Positions 24,932-33,039 of a DNA stretch of 64,000 nucleotides are shown here, piece by piece (positions within the stretch are counted from its first letter, which is position 1; the number at the start of each line of letters is the position of its first letter). Under the pieces are notes generated by a model. It was not told the DNA's origin. It was given only the letters and a program-made list of their open reading frames with translations, and made no database searches. The translations under genes were made by a program, and so were the position numbers. The DNA lies in the NCBI GenBank assembly GCA_965226865.1, contig CBDDEH010000004.1:372001-436000 (forward strand), written 5' to 3'. The stretch is from CBDDEH01 sp965226865. Lineage in GTDB: Bacteria; Chloroflexota; Dehalococcoidia; Lucifugimonadales; JAGWBF01.

Positions 24932-27043
24932 ATGAGAAAACCCCGTGTTCTGATCGGACTTGGCGTCCTTCTGGCGACAGTCTCATTGATAGCCGTCGCG
25001 TGTGGTGACGATGCCACAGCGACGCCGGCTCCCACACAGCCCCCTCCTCAAGCCGCCATCGACACCGATCTGATACAGTCTCTGGTTCGAGAAGCGATCA
25101 AGGCAGCGGTGCCGGCAGCGCCGGAAGTGGTTACCGCAGCGCAGATACAGAGCATGGTTGAAACGGCCGTAGCCGCTGCCGCCCCAGAGGGTGCCAGCCC
25201 TGCGGAGATTCAGGCTCTAGTCGAGACGGCTGTGGCCGCCGCGTCTGGAGAGGGCCTTACTTCAGAGGATGTGGCGGCACTGGTGTCCTCCGCAGTGGCC
25301 GATGCCATATCCGATCAGCCTGAGCCCCTAACCGCCGCGGAGATCGAGGCGATTGTCAGGGCTGCCCAGCCGGCGACTCCGACCCCGGCTCCTACGATAA
25401 CGCCGGTACCCACTGCAACCCCGATTCCAACACCGACCCAAGCACCCAGACGCCCTGCCGTGGACCGACTCAGGGTAGCCATGGTGGTACAGATCGAAAC
25501 CAGCGATCCAGTGGACACCGCCGCCGCTGTGATCCAAGTTCTGCCTATGTACGAGGCACTACTGCGGTGGAATGAGCAAGGCAAGGTAGAGCCCATGCTC
25601 GCCGAGGACTGGTCGATCAGCTCCGACGCAAAGACATACGCGTTCAATCTAAGGAGGGGCGTCCAGTTCCACAAAGATTGGGGTGAGGTCACCGCCCAGG
25701 ACGTTGTGCACTCATCTGAGCGCCACGCTAGAGAGGGTGTCCGCTCCATCCACTCGCCGATCTTCGCAGAAGAGGTGGTGGGCAACATCGACACTCCCGA
25801 CGACTATACTGCCATTATCAACCTTCCCGAGAGCAGGGTGGGGTTCGAGAACTTAATGTCCAACTTGTGGTACAACCTGATTCTCAGCAAAGATCACTTC
25901 GATGCTGAAGGACAAGACGGCGTGATAAACAACCCAATCGGCACCAACGCCTATCAGTACGTCGAAAGGTCTCCAGGATCGTACATCCTGTTCGAGCAGG
26001 TGCCTTACGAGCATTATCGGGTCACGCCAGACTTCCAGGAGTTGCAAGCCTTTTTCGTAGACGAGGCCTCAACCCGTTTGGCGATGCTGCTAACCGATGA
26101 GGCCCACATCACTACACTTCCTCCGGACCTCGAGGATACAGCGATAAACCAGGGTTTCGCTCTTATCAAGGCGACCGAGCCGACTCAGACCTTCTATGTA
26201 GCTTTGATTGGGCAGTTCCGCGACGAGATCTTGCCCGGTAGTAAGCGGGTGGGCGATGACCCAGACCTCCCTTATTCGGACGTAGCCCATCCGGTAACCG
26301 AAGTACCCTGGGTGAATATAAAGGTGAGAGAGGCTTTGAACCGAGCCATCAATCGCGAAGAGCTCAACGCCACGATCCTTAAGGGCCGCGCAGACCCCGC
26401 GGTGCTGACCAATTACCACCCTACCCTGCCGGGTTGGAACCCCAGGTGGCAAGAAGAGTTCCAAGACAAATACGGCTACGATCCTGACCGGGCCAGGGAA
26501 CTGTTGGCCGAGGTTGAAGCCGAGATAGGACAACCGCTGGACTGGTCAGGGACCCGCATCGCCCTGACCATCAAGGCCGAGTTCCCACCCCAGATAGACC
26601 TGGGCGAGGCCGTTGCTAATTACTGGCGGGAAATCGGGGCCGATGTCGACATCGACCTTCAGGAGTATGCTGCCTGGAGGCCACATTTGTTCGACATGAG
26701 TCTCGCCGGAGTCGCCTGGCCCAACGTGAGCACCAAGTTTGAAGGCGACAACATACTTCGAATCATCTATTACAGCAAGAACAACATCTGTTGCCACTTT
26801 ATAGAGTATGACGACGTAGACGCCATATTTGAGGAGCTTATCGCAACGGTCGATCCGGTCCGGCGGGACGAGCTTCTCCAAAACGCTGGCGATATCATAT
26901 ACGACAGCTACGGCATCATACCGATGTTCTGGATTTTCCCAACCTTCGTAATAGACCCTACGGTGGTGGAGGACTATACGACCAGCGGCCGCCTGGTCCT
27001 CAGAGACTTGGAGCACGTAAAGGCCGTTCAGATACGGAGATAG
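24932..27043 (+). CDS. ABC peptide-type solute-binding lipoprotein (SBP_bac_5), copy 1
   Basis: 703 residues from ATG 24932, chosen because GGAGG lies 8 bp upstream. Lipoprotein signal with lipobox AVAC, then TATPAPTQPPP, a helical repeat region of four related units (AAQIQSMVETAVAAA, PAEIQALVETAVAAA, EDVAALVSSAVADA, AAEIEAIVRAA), a second Pro/Thr linker (TPAPTITPVPTATPIPTPTQ) and the SBP_bac_5 domain from about residue 175 (MYEALLRWNEQGKVEPMLAE, WTF-like VQFHKDW, VREALNRAINREELN). Family members deliver peptides, nickel or other solutes to an ABC permease; no permease genes are nearby. The N-terminal 140 codons are almost identical at DNA level to copy 2. An NHL protein gene follows. Confidence 0.88.
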   Translation: MRKPRVLIGLGVLLATVSLIAVACGDDATATPAPTQPPPQAAIDTDLIQSLVREAIKAAVPAAPEVVTAAQIQSMVETAVAAAAPEGASPAEIQALVETAVAAASGEGLTSEDVAALVSSAVADAISDQPEPLTAAEIEAIVRAAQPATPTPAPTITPVPTATPIPTPTQAPRRPAVDRLRVAMVVQIETSDPVDTAAAVIQVLPMYEALLRWNEQGKVEPMLAEDWSISSDAKTYAFNLRRGVQFHKDWGEVTAQDVVHSSERHAREGVRSIHSPIFAEEVVGNIDTPDDYTAIINLPESRVGFENLMSNLWYNLILSKDHFDAEGQDGVINNPIGTNAYQYVERSPGSYILFEQVPYEHYRVTPDFQELQAFFVDEASTRLAMLLTDEAHITTLPPDLEDTAINQGFALIKATEPTQTFYVALIGQFRDEILPGSKRVGDDPDLPYSDVAHPVTEVPWVNIKVREALNRAINREELNATILKGRADPAVLTNYHPTLPGWNPRWQEEFQDKYGYDPDRARELLAEVEAEIGQPLDWSGTRIALTIKAEFPPQIDLGEAVANYWREIGADVDIDLQEYAAWRPHLFDMSLAGVAWPNVSTKFEGDNILRIIYYSKNNICCHFIEYDDVDAIFEELIATVDPVRRDELLQNAGDIIYDSYGIIPMFWIFPTFVIDPTVVEDYTTSGRLVLRDLEHVKAVQIRR

Positions 27044-27068
27044 GCCTCAAGGTGGTAACCAACGATAT

Positions 27069-27113
27069 CAATGTAGTGGCACCATGGCCATAAGCCGCGG
27101 TGCCTCCACATTG
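27069..27113 (+). terminator. Hairpin after solute-binding gene 1
   Basis: Arms CAATGTAGTGGCACC / GGTGCCTCCACATTG, 13 of 15 paired. No T-tract follows, so it may be an intra-operon processing or attenuation site. The position corresponds to the perfect hairpin after copy 2. Confidence 0.5.
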
Positions 27114-27183
27114 TCGTGATAGTCTGCTGGTGGAGGAAATGGGACGCCATCGCTCTGGCATTCTATAGCGCTGGAGTCGCCTA

Positions 27184-28209
27184 GTGAGCACGTTAGTACA
27201 GACCGTTCGATTCGTATACAGCCACTGTATCGGAAGACAGGGCGTCCAGGGTACCGGCTTCCGATTTCCTGTGGCTGCGGCTCGAGGCGACGGAGATCTG
27301 CTGTATGTAGTGAACCGCTCCAATGAATACAGGCCTCATGCCAAACGGATCACCGTATGTACCGTGGACGAGGAATATGTGACCGAGTTCGCTCACGGCT
27401 ACCCGGACCAAACGGAGACCGGCGAGTTATACACCGAAGACGGCACATTTATCTGGCCAACCGACATTGCCCTCGACAAAGATGGGAATATCTATATCTC
27501 GGATGAATGGAACCACCGTATCTCCATATATACCAAGGACGGCGACTGGATTGGCAAGTGGGGTGTGCCTGGCCGGGGTGACGGCCAGATGAAGGCACCC
27601 TCAGGCATTGCGTTTGGCAACGACGACAGTTTATATCTGGTGGACAGCCAAAATAATAGAGTGCAAAAGTTCACGAGAGATGGGAAGTTCCTGGCGAAGT
27701 GGGGCCGAGCCGGCAGCGACGAAGGGCAGTTCGATATGCCCTGGGGAATCGATGTGGACAGCGTGGGGTACGTTTACGTGGCAGATTGGCGTAACGACCG
27801 GGTGCAGAAGTTCACGTCCGACGGCGGATTCGTGATGTCCATTGGCACCTCGGGCACTGGCCCCGGTGAACTTACCCGTCCCACCAACGTCGCCGTGGAC
27901 AAAGAAGGAATCATTTACGTCGCCGATTGGGGCAATGACAGAGTCCAGATATTCAATCCAGACGGAAGCCTGATCACCATGCTCGCTGGCGATGCCACTG
28001 TGTCCAAATGGGGGCAGGCGGCCCTCGACGCCAATAGGGACCAACTGAAGGCCAGGGAGGTCGCTCACGATCTGGGACGGGAAAAGAAGTTCTGGGGGCC
28101 CGTAGGGTTGGAGCTAGACGATCAGGACAGACTGTTCGTTGTAGAGTCCGCCCGCCACAGAATTCAGGTATACCAGAAGATTCCCGCTGTTTTTACCGGT
28201 ATCCTCTAG
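27184..28209 (+). CDS. NHL-repeat beta-propeller protein, copy 1
   Basis: 341 residues with consecutive NHL repeats that build a six-bladed propeller: NHRISIYTKDGDWIGKWG, NNRVQKFTRDGKFLAKWG, NDRVQKFTSDGGFVMSIG, NDRVQIFNPDGSLITML. No signal peptide or membrane span, so the protein is apparently cytosolic, which is notable since the partner solute-binding protein is extracytoplasmic. Start GTG 27184. A paralogue at 33040-34065 sits in the same position after the second solute-binding gene. The two final residues (TGIL) are shared. Role unknown: ligand sensing or scaffold. Confidence 0.85.
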   Translation: MSTLVQTVRFVYSHCIGRQGVQGTGFRFPVAAARGDGDLLYVVNRSNEYRPHAKRITVCTVDEEYVTEFAHGYPDQTETGELYTEDGTFIWPTDIALDKDGNIYISDEWNHRISIYTKDGDWIGKWGVPGRGDGQMKAPSGIAFGNDDSLYLVDSQNNRVQKFTRDGKFLAKWGRAGSDEGQFDMPWGIDVDSVGYVYVADWRNDRVQKFTSDGGFVMSIGTSGTGPGELTRPTNVAVDKEGIIYVADWGNDRVQIFNPDGSLITMLAGDATVSKWGQAALDANRDQLKAREVAHDLGREKKFWGPVGLELDDQDRLFVVESARHRIQVYQKIPAVFTGIL

Positions 28210-28280
28210 TTGAAACCGTACAATCTTGCGGCGTTATCGCGGCACAATCTAATGCGCACCTCTGGAAGAAGAGTCCAATA
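28206..28280 (-). pseudogene. Amidohydrolase gene, 3'-terminal fragment
   Basis: On the minus strand the last codons read EVRIRLCRDNAARLYGFN followed by TAG. This matches the C-terminus of the intact amidohydrolase at 34079-35209 (EKVRQKITRDNAARLYGFN). It lies directly after NHL copy 1, exactly as the intact gene lies after NHL copy 2, so it is a leftover of a tandem duplication. Confidence 0.75.
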
Positions 28281-28322
28281 CAGCCTGAATGACTCGGAAT
28301 GTAATAGTTTTCGGGTTGATAT

Positions 28323-28361
28323 CTGTCCGATGCTGTATTGGATTTTAAAGACTCACCCCAG
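28323..28361 (+). pseudogene. HesB-like gene, 3' fragment
   Basis: 39 bases nearly identical to the 3' part of the HesB-like gene near 24797-24835, encoding LDFKDSPQ. Together with the adjacent amidohydrolase fragment it marks the junction between the two copies of the duplicated module. Confidence 0.75.
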
Positions 28362-28463
28362 ACGTTTACTAGGATGAATCGTGACCGCTATCACCCTTTG
28401 TCCAGGAGTTCTGGGCATTTCCCTCACTTGGGCCGGAGTTTTCCATTTTCGCTGTTTACTAAG

Positions 28464-28577
28464 CAGGGTCTTTTAATTGTCATTGCGAAGGGCAAAACCC
28501 TGAAGCAATCTCCCAATGCAAGAAGAGATTGCTTCGCTTCACTCGCAATGACAGTAGGGGAGAACTAAAAGACCCTG
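28464..28577. repeat. 114-bp palindromic repeat element
   Basis: Perfect 12-bp outer arms CAGGGTCTTTTA / TAAAAGACCCTG enclose inner arms GTCATTGCGA / CGCAATGAC and GAAGCAATCTC / GAGATTGCTTC. The whole forms a long hairpin without coding capacity. The motif CATTGCGA...GAAGCAATCTC is known to me as a common dispersed repeat in several bacterial genomes. Confidence 0.7.
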
Positions 28578-28750
28578 GTTTGCTAGAGGAGGGAGGTGCA
28601 AAACTCCCTGGGGGCTAGGCCCCGGTTACGAAGTGCCCTATGAGCCAGCCCAACAACAGGTGTTCTAGTTGACAAAGCCGAAATTGCATGTGTACCGTAA
28701 TCAGGATGAAAGGCGGGTAGCTGAAACCCTCAGCCGCAAGGAGACCCAGA

Positions 28751-29028
28751 ATGGCAACCAACCACAAGTCAGCAGATGAACGCAAGGAGATACTTTCTAG
28801 GCAGGTCGGTAGTTTGCTCATGCAGGGTCGTAGGGTAGAATCCCAGAGCGACTTTCAGGCTGTTCTGATTCGTGGGCACTCTGTCAACCACATACTGCAC
28901 CTGATCTTAACCCTTATCACTTTAGGAACTTGGGCATCGTATGGATCGCCTTGGTGCTGCTAGGCGGCGAAAAGCGCGAAGTGATCCAAGTGGACGAGTG
29001 GGGAAATCCCTCAGTCCAAAGGCTATAG
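28751..29028 (+). pseudogene. Small membrane protein, frameshifted
   Basis: MATNHKSADERKEILSRQV, then GRRVESQSDFQAVLIRG and NHILHLILTLITLGTW. One missing base in the G-run near 28931-28934 sends this frame to an early stop, while the next frame gives IVWIALVLLGGEKREVIQVD and ends EWGNPSVQRL. Joined, this is a 92-residue protein with an N-terminal SHOCT-like/helical segment, a C-terminal hydrophobic pair of helices and a short cytosolic tail, a layout common among small actinobacterial and Chloroflexota membrane proteins. Function unknown. GAGACCCAGA precedes the ATG. Confidence 0.65.
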
Positions 29029-29072
29029 GAAAGGCAGCTTGGGCGGAATACGATAAAATCAAAAAAAGCGCT

Positions 29073-30274
29073 TTAGGCCACCTTGCGAACCATCCACCGC
29101 ATCATGTTGGATTCCCCGACCTGCAACCTCACCAGCGCTGTCGCCTGAAAGGCCAGAGCCGACATCACGGCGTGGAGGGTGATCTGGCGTAGGCCCCTGA
29201 TACAGTGCCGCTCCAGCCGCCTGGACTCCTTCATGGACTTGAACACTCGCTCGATGGCCTGGCGCTTGGTGTAGAGGGCCTTCCATTCCTCGCTGCCCCT
29301 CCGTAGTACACCGAACAGTCTGATGTTCTGGGTAGGGTCTTCCCACACCTCGTCGTCGCAGTGGTGGACACCTGGCCGCGTCGCCAAGTGGCACCCCTCG
29401 CGCCGACACCTGTACAGGTGTCCCATCTTTGGGTCGCTGCGGACGTACTCCATGGGAACCTGCCCCAGGCACGTCGGGACGCCCTGCTTGGTATAGATGC
29501 CCTCGTGGAGACCGTTGTGGGCTTGGCTGCGCCTGATATGAATGACCGGGGCGATGCCCTTCCCGTGCAGATGCTCGTGGTTCGCCATGGAGTCGTAGCC
29601 ACGGTCGGCAATCACGACGGAGGGCTTGAACCAGGGGTACAGTGCCTCCGCCCGATCTACCACCGCTGGCAGCTCCGGCGAGTCGTTTCGCTTGGCCGTT
29701 GTCACGACGTGGGCCAGGGGCACTCCGTAGTTGGCGTCGGCCACCATGTGGACCTTGTATCCGTGATGCCACTCCTTACCACCCTCCTTGGCTCGTGCGC
29801 TGTTCTTGGCGGTCCAGGACGCCCCTGGGTCGCTGATGCGCTTCCGGTTGGGATTGCAGTGGCTCCGAACAGTAGTTGAATCAATCGCTACCTCATCGCC
29901 CAGATCCGGCAACAGCGCCTTGAGTTGGTGGGTAAGGTCGGTGAAGCAGGCTTCCACCAGGTCGGCATGATAGGAGAGGCGCTGGATAAAGCGGTTGAAG
30001 GTGGTTCTGTGGGGCAGGAGTCCGGAGAAGCCGCAGAGCAAACGGAGATCGGGTTCATCTTCCAGGCGGCGGATGAGAGCGTTAGTGTGGGCAGGTTCAG
30101 GATGAAGGAGGCAACGTAGGCTTGCCAGAGGGCTTTGAGCGGGTATCCTGGGCGTCCCGTTGGCCTGTACTCTTGGAGCTTGGCAAGGAGTACAGAGTCA
30201 TCCAGGTTGGAGAAAACAGCCGCAAGGTTGTCTTGCGTTACGCTGGATCGTCGATTATAGTAAGAGAGTGCCAC
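29073..30274 (-). pseudogene. IS5-family DDE transposase, frameshifted
   Basis: The N-terminal frame from 30274 (DUF772-like: GRPGYPLKALWQAYVASFIL) is lost near 30085; the other frame continues LIRRLEDEPDLRLLCGFSGL, then the DDE core: EVAIDSTTVRSHCNPNRK (Asp), a YKVHMVADANYGVPLAHVVT strand, VVIADRGYDSMANHEHLHGK (Asp) and RQAIERVFKSMKESRRLERH (Glu). A Cys-rich insertion (CRREGCHL...HHC) lies between the last two. Total about 400 residues; a single-base indel explains the break. AAAGGAG is near the 5' end. Confidence 0.85.
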
Positions 30275-30302
30275 GAAAGGAGAACCATTCCTTAGTGGTA
30301 TA

Positions 30303-30334
30303 GAAATCGTCAGGAGTAGTAGCCTGGCGATTTC
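30303..30334. repeat. Inverted repeat upstream of IS5-type transposase
   Basis: GAAATCGTCAGG and CCTGGCGATTTC with one mismatch and an 8-base loop. Possibly the transposase operator or part of the element end. Confidence 0.5.
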
Positions 30335-30431
30335 GTTATTTCGTATCTATATTATACCTGCTCAGATACGGAAAAGTCAAGTGAAGTTGCCACAAAAGTT
30401 CTAGGGGTTGCCGTTTGGTGTAGAATGGATT

Positions 30432-30683
30432 CTATGGCGTATCCAGAATCCGCTGAAACAATGCCCGGCACATCACCCCAAGGAGTCCCGCATGAGCCGA
30501 GTAGTCATCACCAGTGCTTTGCAGCAGTTCTTGAATCTGCCCTTGAATCGATTGGCAAAAAGCCACCCGGGACTCTGGGTCCATCTTTTCTAGAACTAGT
30601 GCAAGAGCCTCGAAGAGAATAACGTGGCTCTTCTGCAAAGCCTGTAGTTGAACATACCTCACCAGATTATTATCTGCTGACAC
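30432..30683 (-). CDS. Hypothetical small protein
   Basis: 83 codons from GTG 30683. The sequence is amphipathic and protein-like (QLQALQKSHVILFEALALVL, AFCQSIQGQIQELLQS), predicted mostly helical, with no signal peptide. A TATAAT box lies about 10 bp upstream of the GTG, so expression could be nearly leaderless. No family recognised. It is inside the inverted-repeat unit, divergent from the second solute-binding gene. It may be only a fortuitous ORF. Confidence 0.35.
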   Translation of the reverse strand: MSADNNLVRYVQLQALQKSHVILFEALALVLEKMDPESRVAFCQSIQGQIQELLQSTGDDYSAHAGLLGVMCRALFQRILDTP

Positions 30684-30752
30684 TGGCCTGCTATTATACC
30701 ACCGCTCAGATAGGGAGGGAGTTTTGCACTTCCCTCTGCTAGGGAGCAATGG

Positions 30753-30780
30753 TTGACAGATTTGGGAGTATCAGGATAAT
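30753..30780 (+). promoter_or_regulatory. Promoter, solute-binding gene 2
   Basis: TTGACA, 16-bp spacer, GATAAT. It aligns base for base with the promoter at 24870-24897 apart from four spacer changes. The spacer palindrome is degraded here (GATTTGGGAGTATC), so if it is an operator the two modules are probably controlled differently. Confidence 0.6.
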
Positions 30781-30819
30781 CTGTTAACGCTTTTGGGCAT
30801 ATACTACAGGAGGCCAATT

Positions 30820-32949
30820 ATGAAGCGACCACAGACCCTCGTAGGGTTCGGTATTTTAACGGCGGTACTCTTACTTGTCGCCGTCGCGTGTGGTGACGAT
30901 GCCACAGCGACGCCGGCTCCCACACAGCCCCCTCCTCAAGCCGCCATCGACACCGATCTGATACAGTCTCTGGTTCGAGAAGCGATCAAGGCAGCGGTGC
31001 CGGCAGCGCCGGAAGTGGTTACCGCAGCGCAGATACAGAGCATGGTTGAAACAGCCGTAGCCGCTGCCGCCCCAGAGGGTGCCAGCCCTGCGGAGATTCA
31101 GGCTCTAGTCGAGACGGCTGTGGCCGCCGCGTCTGGAGAGGGCCTTACTTCAGAGGATGTGGCGGCACTGGTGTCCTCCGCAGTGGCCGATGCCATATCC
31201 GATCAGCCTGAGCCCCTAACCGCCGCGGAGATCGAGGCGATTGTCAGGGCTGCCCAGCCGGCGACTCCGACCCCGGCTCCTACGATAACGCCGGTACCCA
31301 CCTCCACTCCGATTCCAACACCGACCCAAGCACCCAAGCGCCCCGTGGTAGACCGACTCAAGGTCGCGGCGCTTGTCCAGATCGAAACCAGCGATCCGGT
31401 TAACGCCGTCGGTGAGAACCAGCAGAACCTGCCCATGTATGAAGCGCTGGTAAGGTACGACGAGCAAGGTCTGCTGGAACCCATGCTGGCGGAGAGCTGG
31501 TCGGTCACACCCGATGCTCGGAACTGGACATTCAACCTCCGACAGGGCGTCCAGTTCCACAAAGGATTCGGCGAATTCACGGCGGACGACGTAATCCATA
31601 CGAACGAGCGCCATGGCAGAGAAGGTGTTAGAGACCAAACCTACCAGGGTTTCTTCCGTGATCAGGTCACCGGAAACCAAACAGCACCGGACCCCTACAC
31701 TCTGGTTCTGAACCTGCCAGCCGCACGGTTGAGCGTGGACGATGACTTGTCCAGCAAATGGCACAACCTGATCCTCAGCAAGGCCCACTTCGACGCCGAA
31801 GGACAGGATGGTGTGGAGGGCAATCCGATAGGGACCAACGCCTTCCAGTTCGTCAGCAGAGTCACCGGAGCCTCTGTCCTCTTCGAGCGGGTACCTTACG
31901 AGCACTACCGGGTTACGCCCGACTTCGCCGAGGTGGAGATGCTGTTCATATCTGAACCGGCGTCGCGCATGGCACTGCTTCTTACTGGAGCGGCCCATAT
32001 GACGATATTGCCACCGGACCTGGAGACGACCGCTGTCGACGCCGGCTTGAGGCTGATAGCAGCCAACGACCCCACTCTCACCTTGATGGCCTGCCTCTGC
32101 GGCCAGTACCTTGATGTACCGACAAACAACCGCTTGGAAGAAAACCCGGATCTACCCTACTCAGACGTCTTCCATGACGCCACTGAAGTGCCTTGGGTAA
32201 ACAAGAAGGTTCGTCAGGCCCTTAACCATGCTATAGACCGGGAGGAGATCAACGCGACCCTCCTGGATGGTCGGGGCATCCCCATGTACGTTCCCAACTA
32301 CCACCCGACGCTTCGGGGTTTCAACCCCGAATGGGAAGCCAGCTTTGAGGCAGACTACGGATACGATCCCGCTCGAGCACGAGCGCTACTGGCCGAGGCC
32401 GAGGAAGAAATAGGTCAGCCTCTTGACTTCTCGTTGACGGTGTTGGCCTCGACCAACAAACCCGAGCTTCCTGTACAAGTGGCTGTTAGTGAGGCCATCC
32501 ACGGTTATCTCGCCGATGTCGGCGTCGACCTCGCTATAGACTCTCAGGAATACACCCCCCCATGGAGACCCCACCTGTTCAACAACACCGTAGGTGGCGT
32601 GATCTGGCCCAATGCCAGCTCAAAGTTCACGGACCCCTTAATGTTGGGGCTCCTTTTCTGGAGTGGGTTCGTCTGCTGCCACTTCTACGAGAGCGAAGCA
32701 ATAGACGCGCTCTATGTCCAACTTCAAGGGGACGGTGACCAGGTGCCTCTGGAGACGGACCTGAACGAGCGCCATCGGATCCTATCGGAGGCTGGCCAGA
32801 TACTTTACGATGAGTACGCAACGATCCCACTTTTCTGGCTCTCCACAACCTACATCGTAGATCCGAACGTGGTGGAAGACTACGACACCGGCGGCCAGTT
32901 AGGCTTGCGGGACTTGGAGCATGTGAAAGCGGTGCAGATAAGAAGGTAG
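30820..32949 (+). CDS. ABC peptide-type solute-binding lipoprotein (SBP_bac_5), copy 2
   Basis: 709 residues from ATG 30820, with AGGAGG 6 bp upstream. Same architecture as copy 1: lipobox AVAC, helical repeat stalk, Pro/Thr linker (TPAPTITPVPTSTPIPTPTQ), SBP_bac_5 domain (MYEALVRYDEQGLLEPMLAE, VQFHKGFGEFTADDVIH, KVRQALNHAIDREEIN) and a conserved C-terminus (LRDLEHVKAVQIRR, identical in both copies). From about residue 150 the binding domain differs widely from copy 1, including the ligand-facing loops, suggesting a different ligand. An NHL gene follows after a strong hairpin. No permease or ATPase genes are adjacent, so it must serve a transporter elsewhere. Confidence 0.88.
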   Translation: MKRPQTLVGFGILTAVLLLVAVACGDDATATPAPTQPPPQAAIDTDLIQSLVREAIKAAVPAAPEVVTAAQIQSMVETAVAAAAPEGASPAEIQALVETAVAAASGEGLTSEDVAALVSSAVADAISDQPEPLTAAEIEAIVRAAQPATPTPAPTITPVPTSTPIPTPTQAPKRPVVDRLKVAALVQIETSDPVNAVGENQQNLPMYEALVRYDEQGLLEPMLAESWSVTPDARNWTFNLRQGVQFHKGFGEFTADDVIHTNERHGREGVRDQTYQGFFRDQVTGNQTAPDPYTLVLNLPAARLSVDDDLSSKWHNLILSKAHFDAEGQDGVEGNPIGTNAFQFVSRVTGASVLFERVPYEHYRVTPDFAEVEMLFISEPASRMALLLTGAAHMTILPPDLETTAVDAGLRLIAANDPTLTLMACLCGQYLDVPTNNRLEENPDLPYSDVFHDATEVPWVNKKVRQALNHAIDREEINATLLDGRGIPMYVPNYHPTLRGFNPEWEASFEADYGYDPARARALLAEAEEEIGQPLDFSLTVLASTNKPELPVQVAVSEAIHGYLADVGVDLAIDSQEYTPPWRPHLFNNTVGGVIWPNASSKFTDPLMLGLLFWSGFVCCHFYESEAIDALYVQLQGDGDQVPLETDLNERHRILSEAGQILYDEYATIPLFWLSTTYIVDPNVVEDYDTGGQLGLRDLEHVKAVQIRR

Positions 32950-32973
32950 CGCTAGCACCTGCAGTGATAACTT

Positions 32974-33020
32974 AAAGAATCGGCACTGTGGTACCATGTC
33001 CACAGTGCCGATTCTTTTCT
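32974..33020 (+). terminator. Strong rho-independent-type terminator
   Basis: Perfect 17-bp stem (AAAGAATCGGCACTGTG and its complement), 10-base loop, followed by TTTTCT. It lies between solute-binding gene 2 and its NHL gene, so the NHL gene would depend on read-through or a separate promoter. Confidence 0.8.
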
Positions 33021-33039
33021 ATATTAAGGGTTGGATGAC

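Larger units (their letters stand above)
28583..30742. mobile_element. 2.16-kb unit bounded by 27-bp inverted repeats
   Basis: Left end 28583-28609 and right end 30716-30742 are inverted repeats matching at 24 of 27 positions (shared core GTGCAAAACTCCCT). Inside are a frameshifted small membrane protein gene, a frameshifted IS5-type transposase gene and a possible small ORF. Whether the repeats are true transposon ends or two copies of an extragenic repeat is not settled by sequence alone. Confidence 0.5.

Noticed and set aside
30432..30749. Extended version of the small hypothetical ORF (105 codons)
   Set aside because: The first 22 codons run through the inverted-repeat end of the 2.16-kb unit and lack a start signal, so only the GTG 30683 version was kept, at low confidence.
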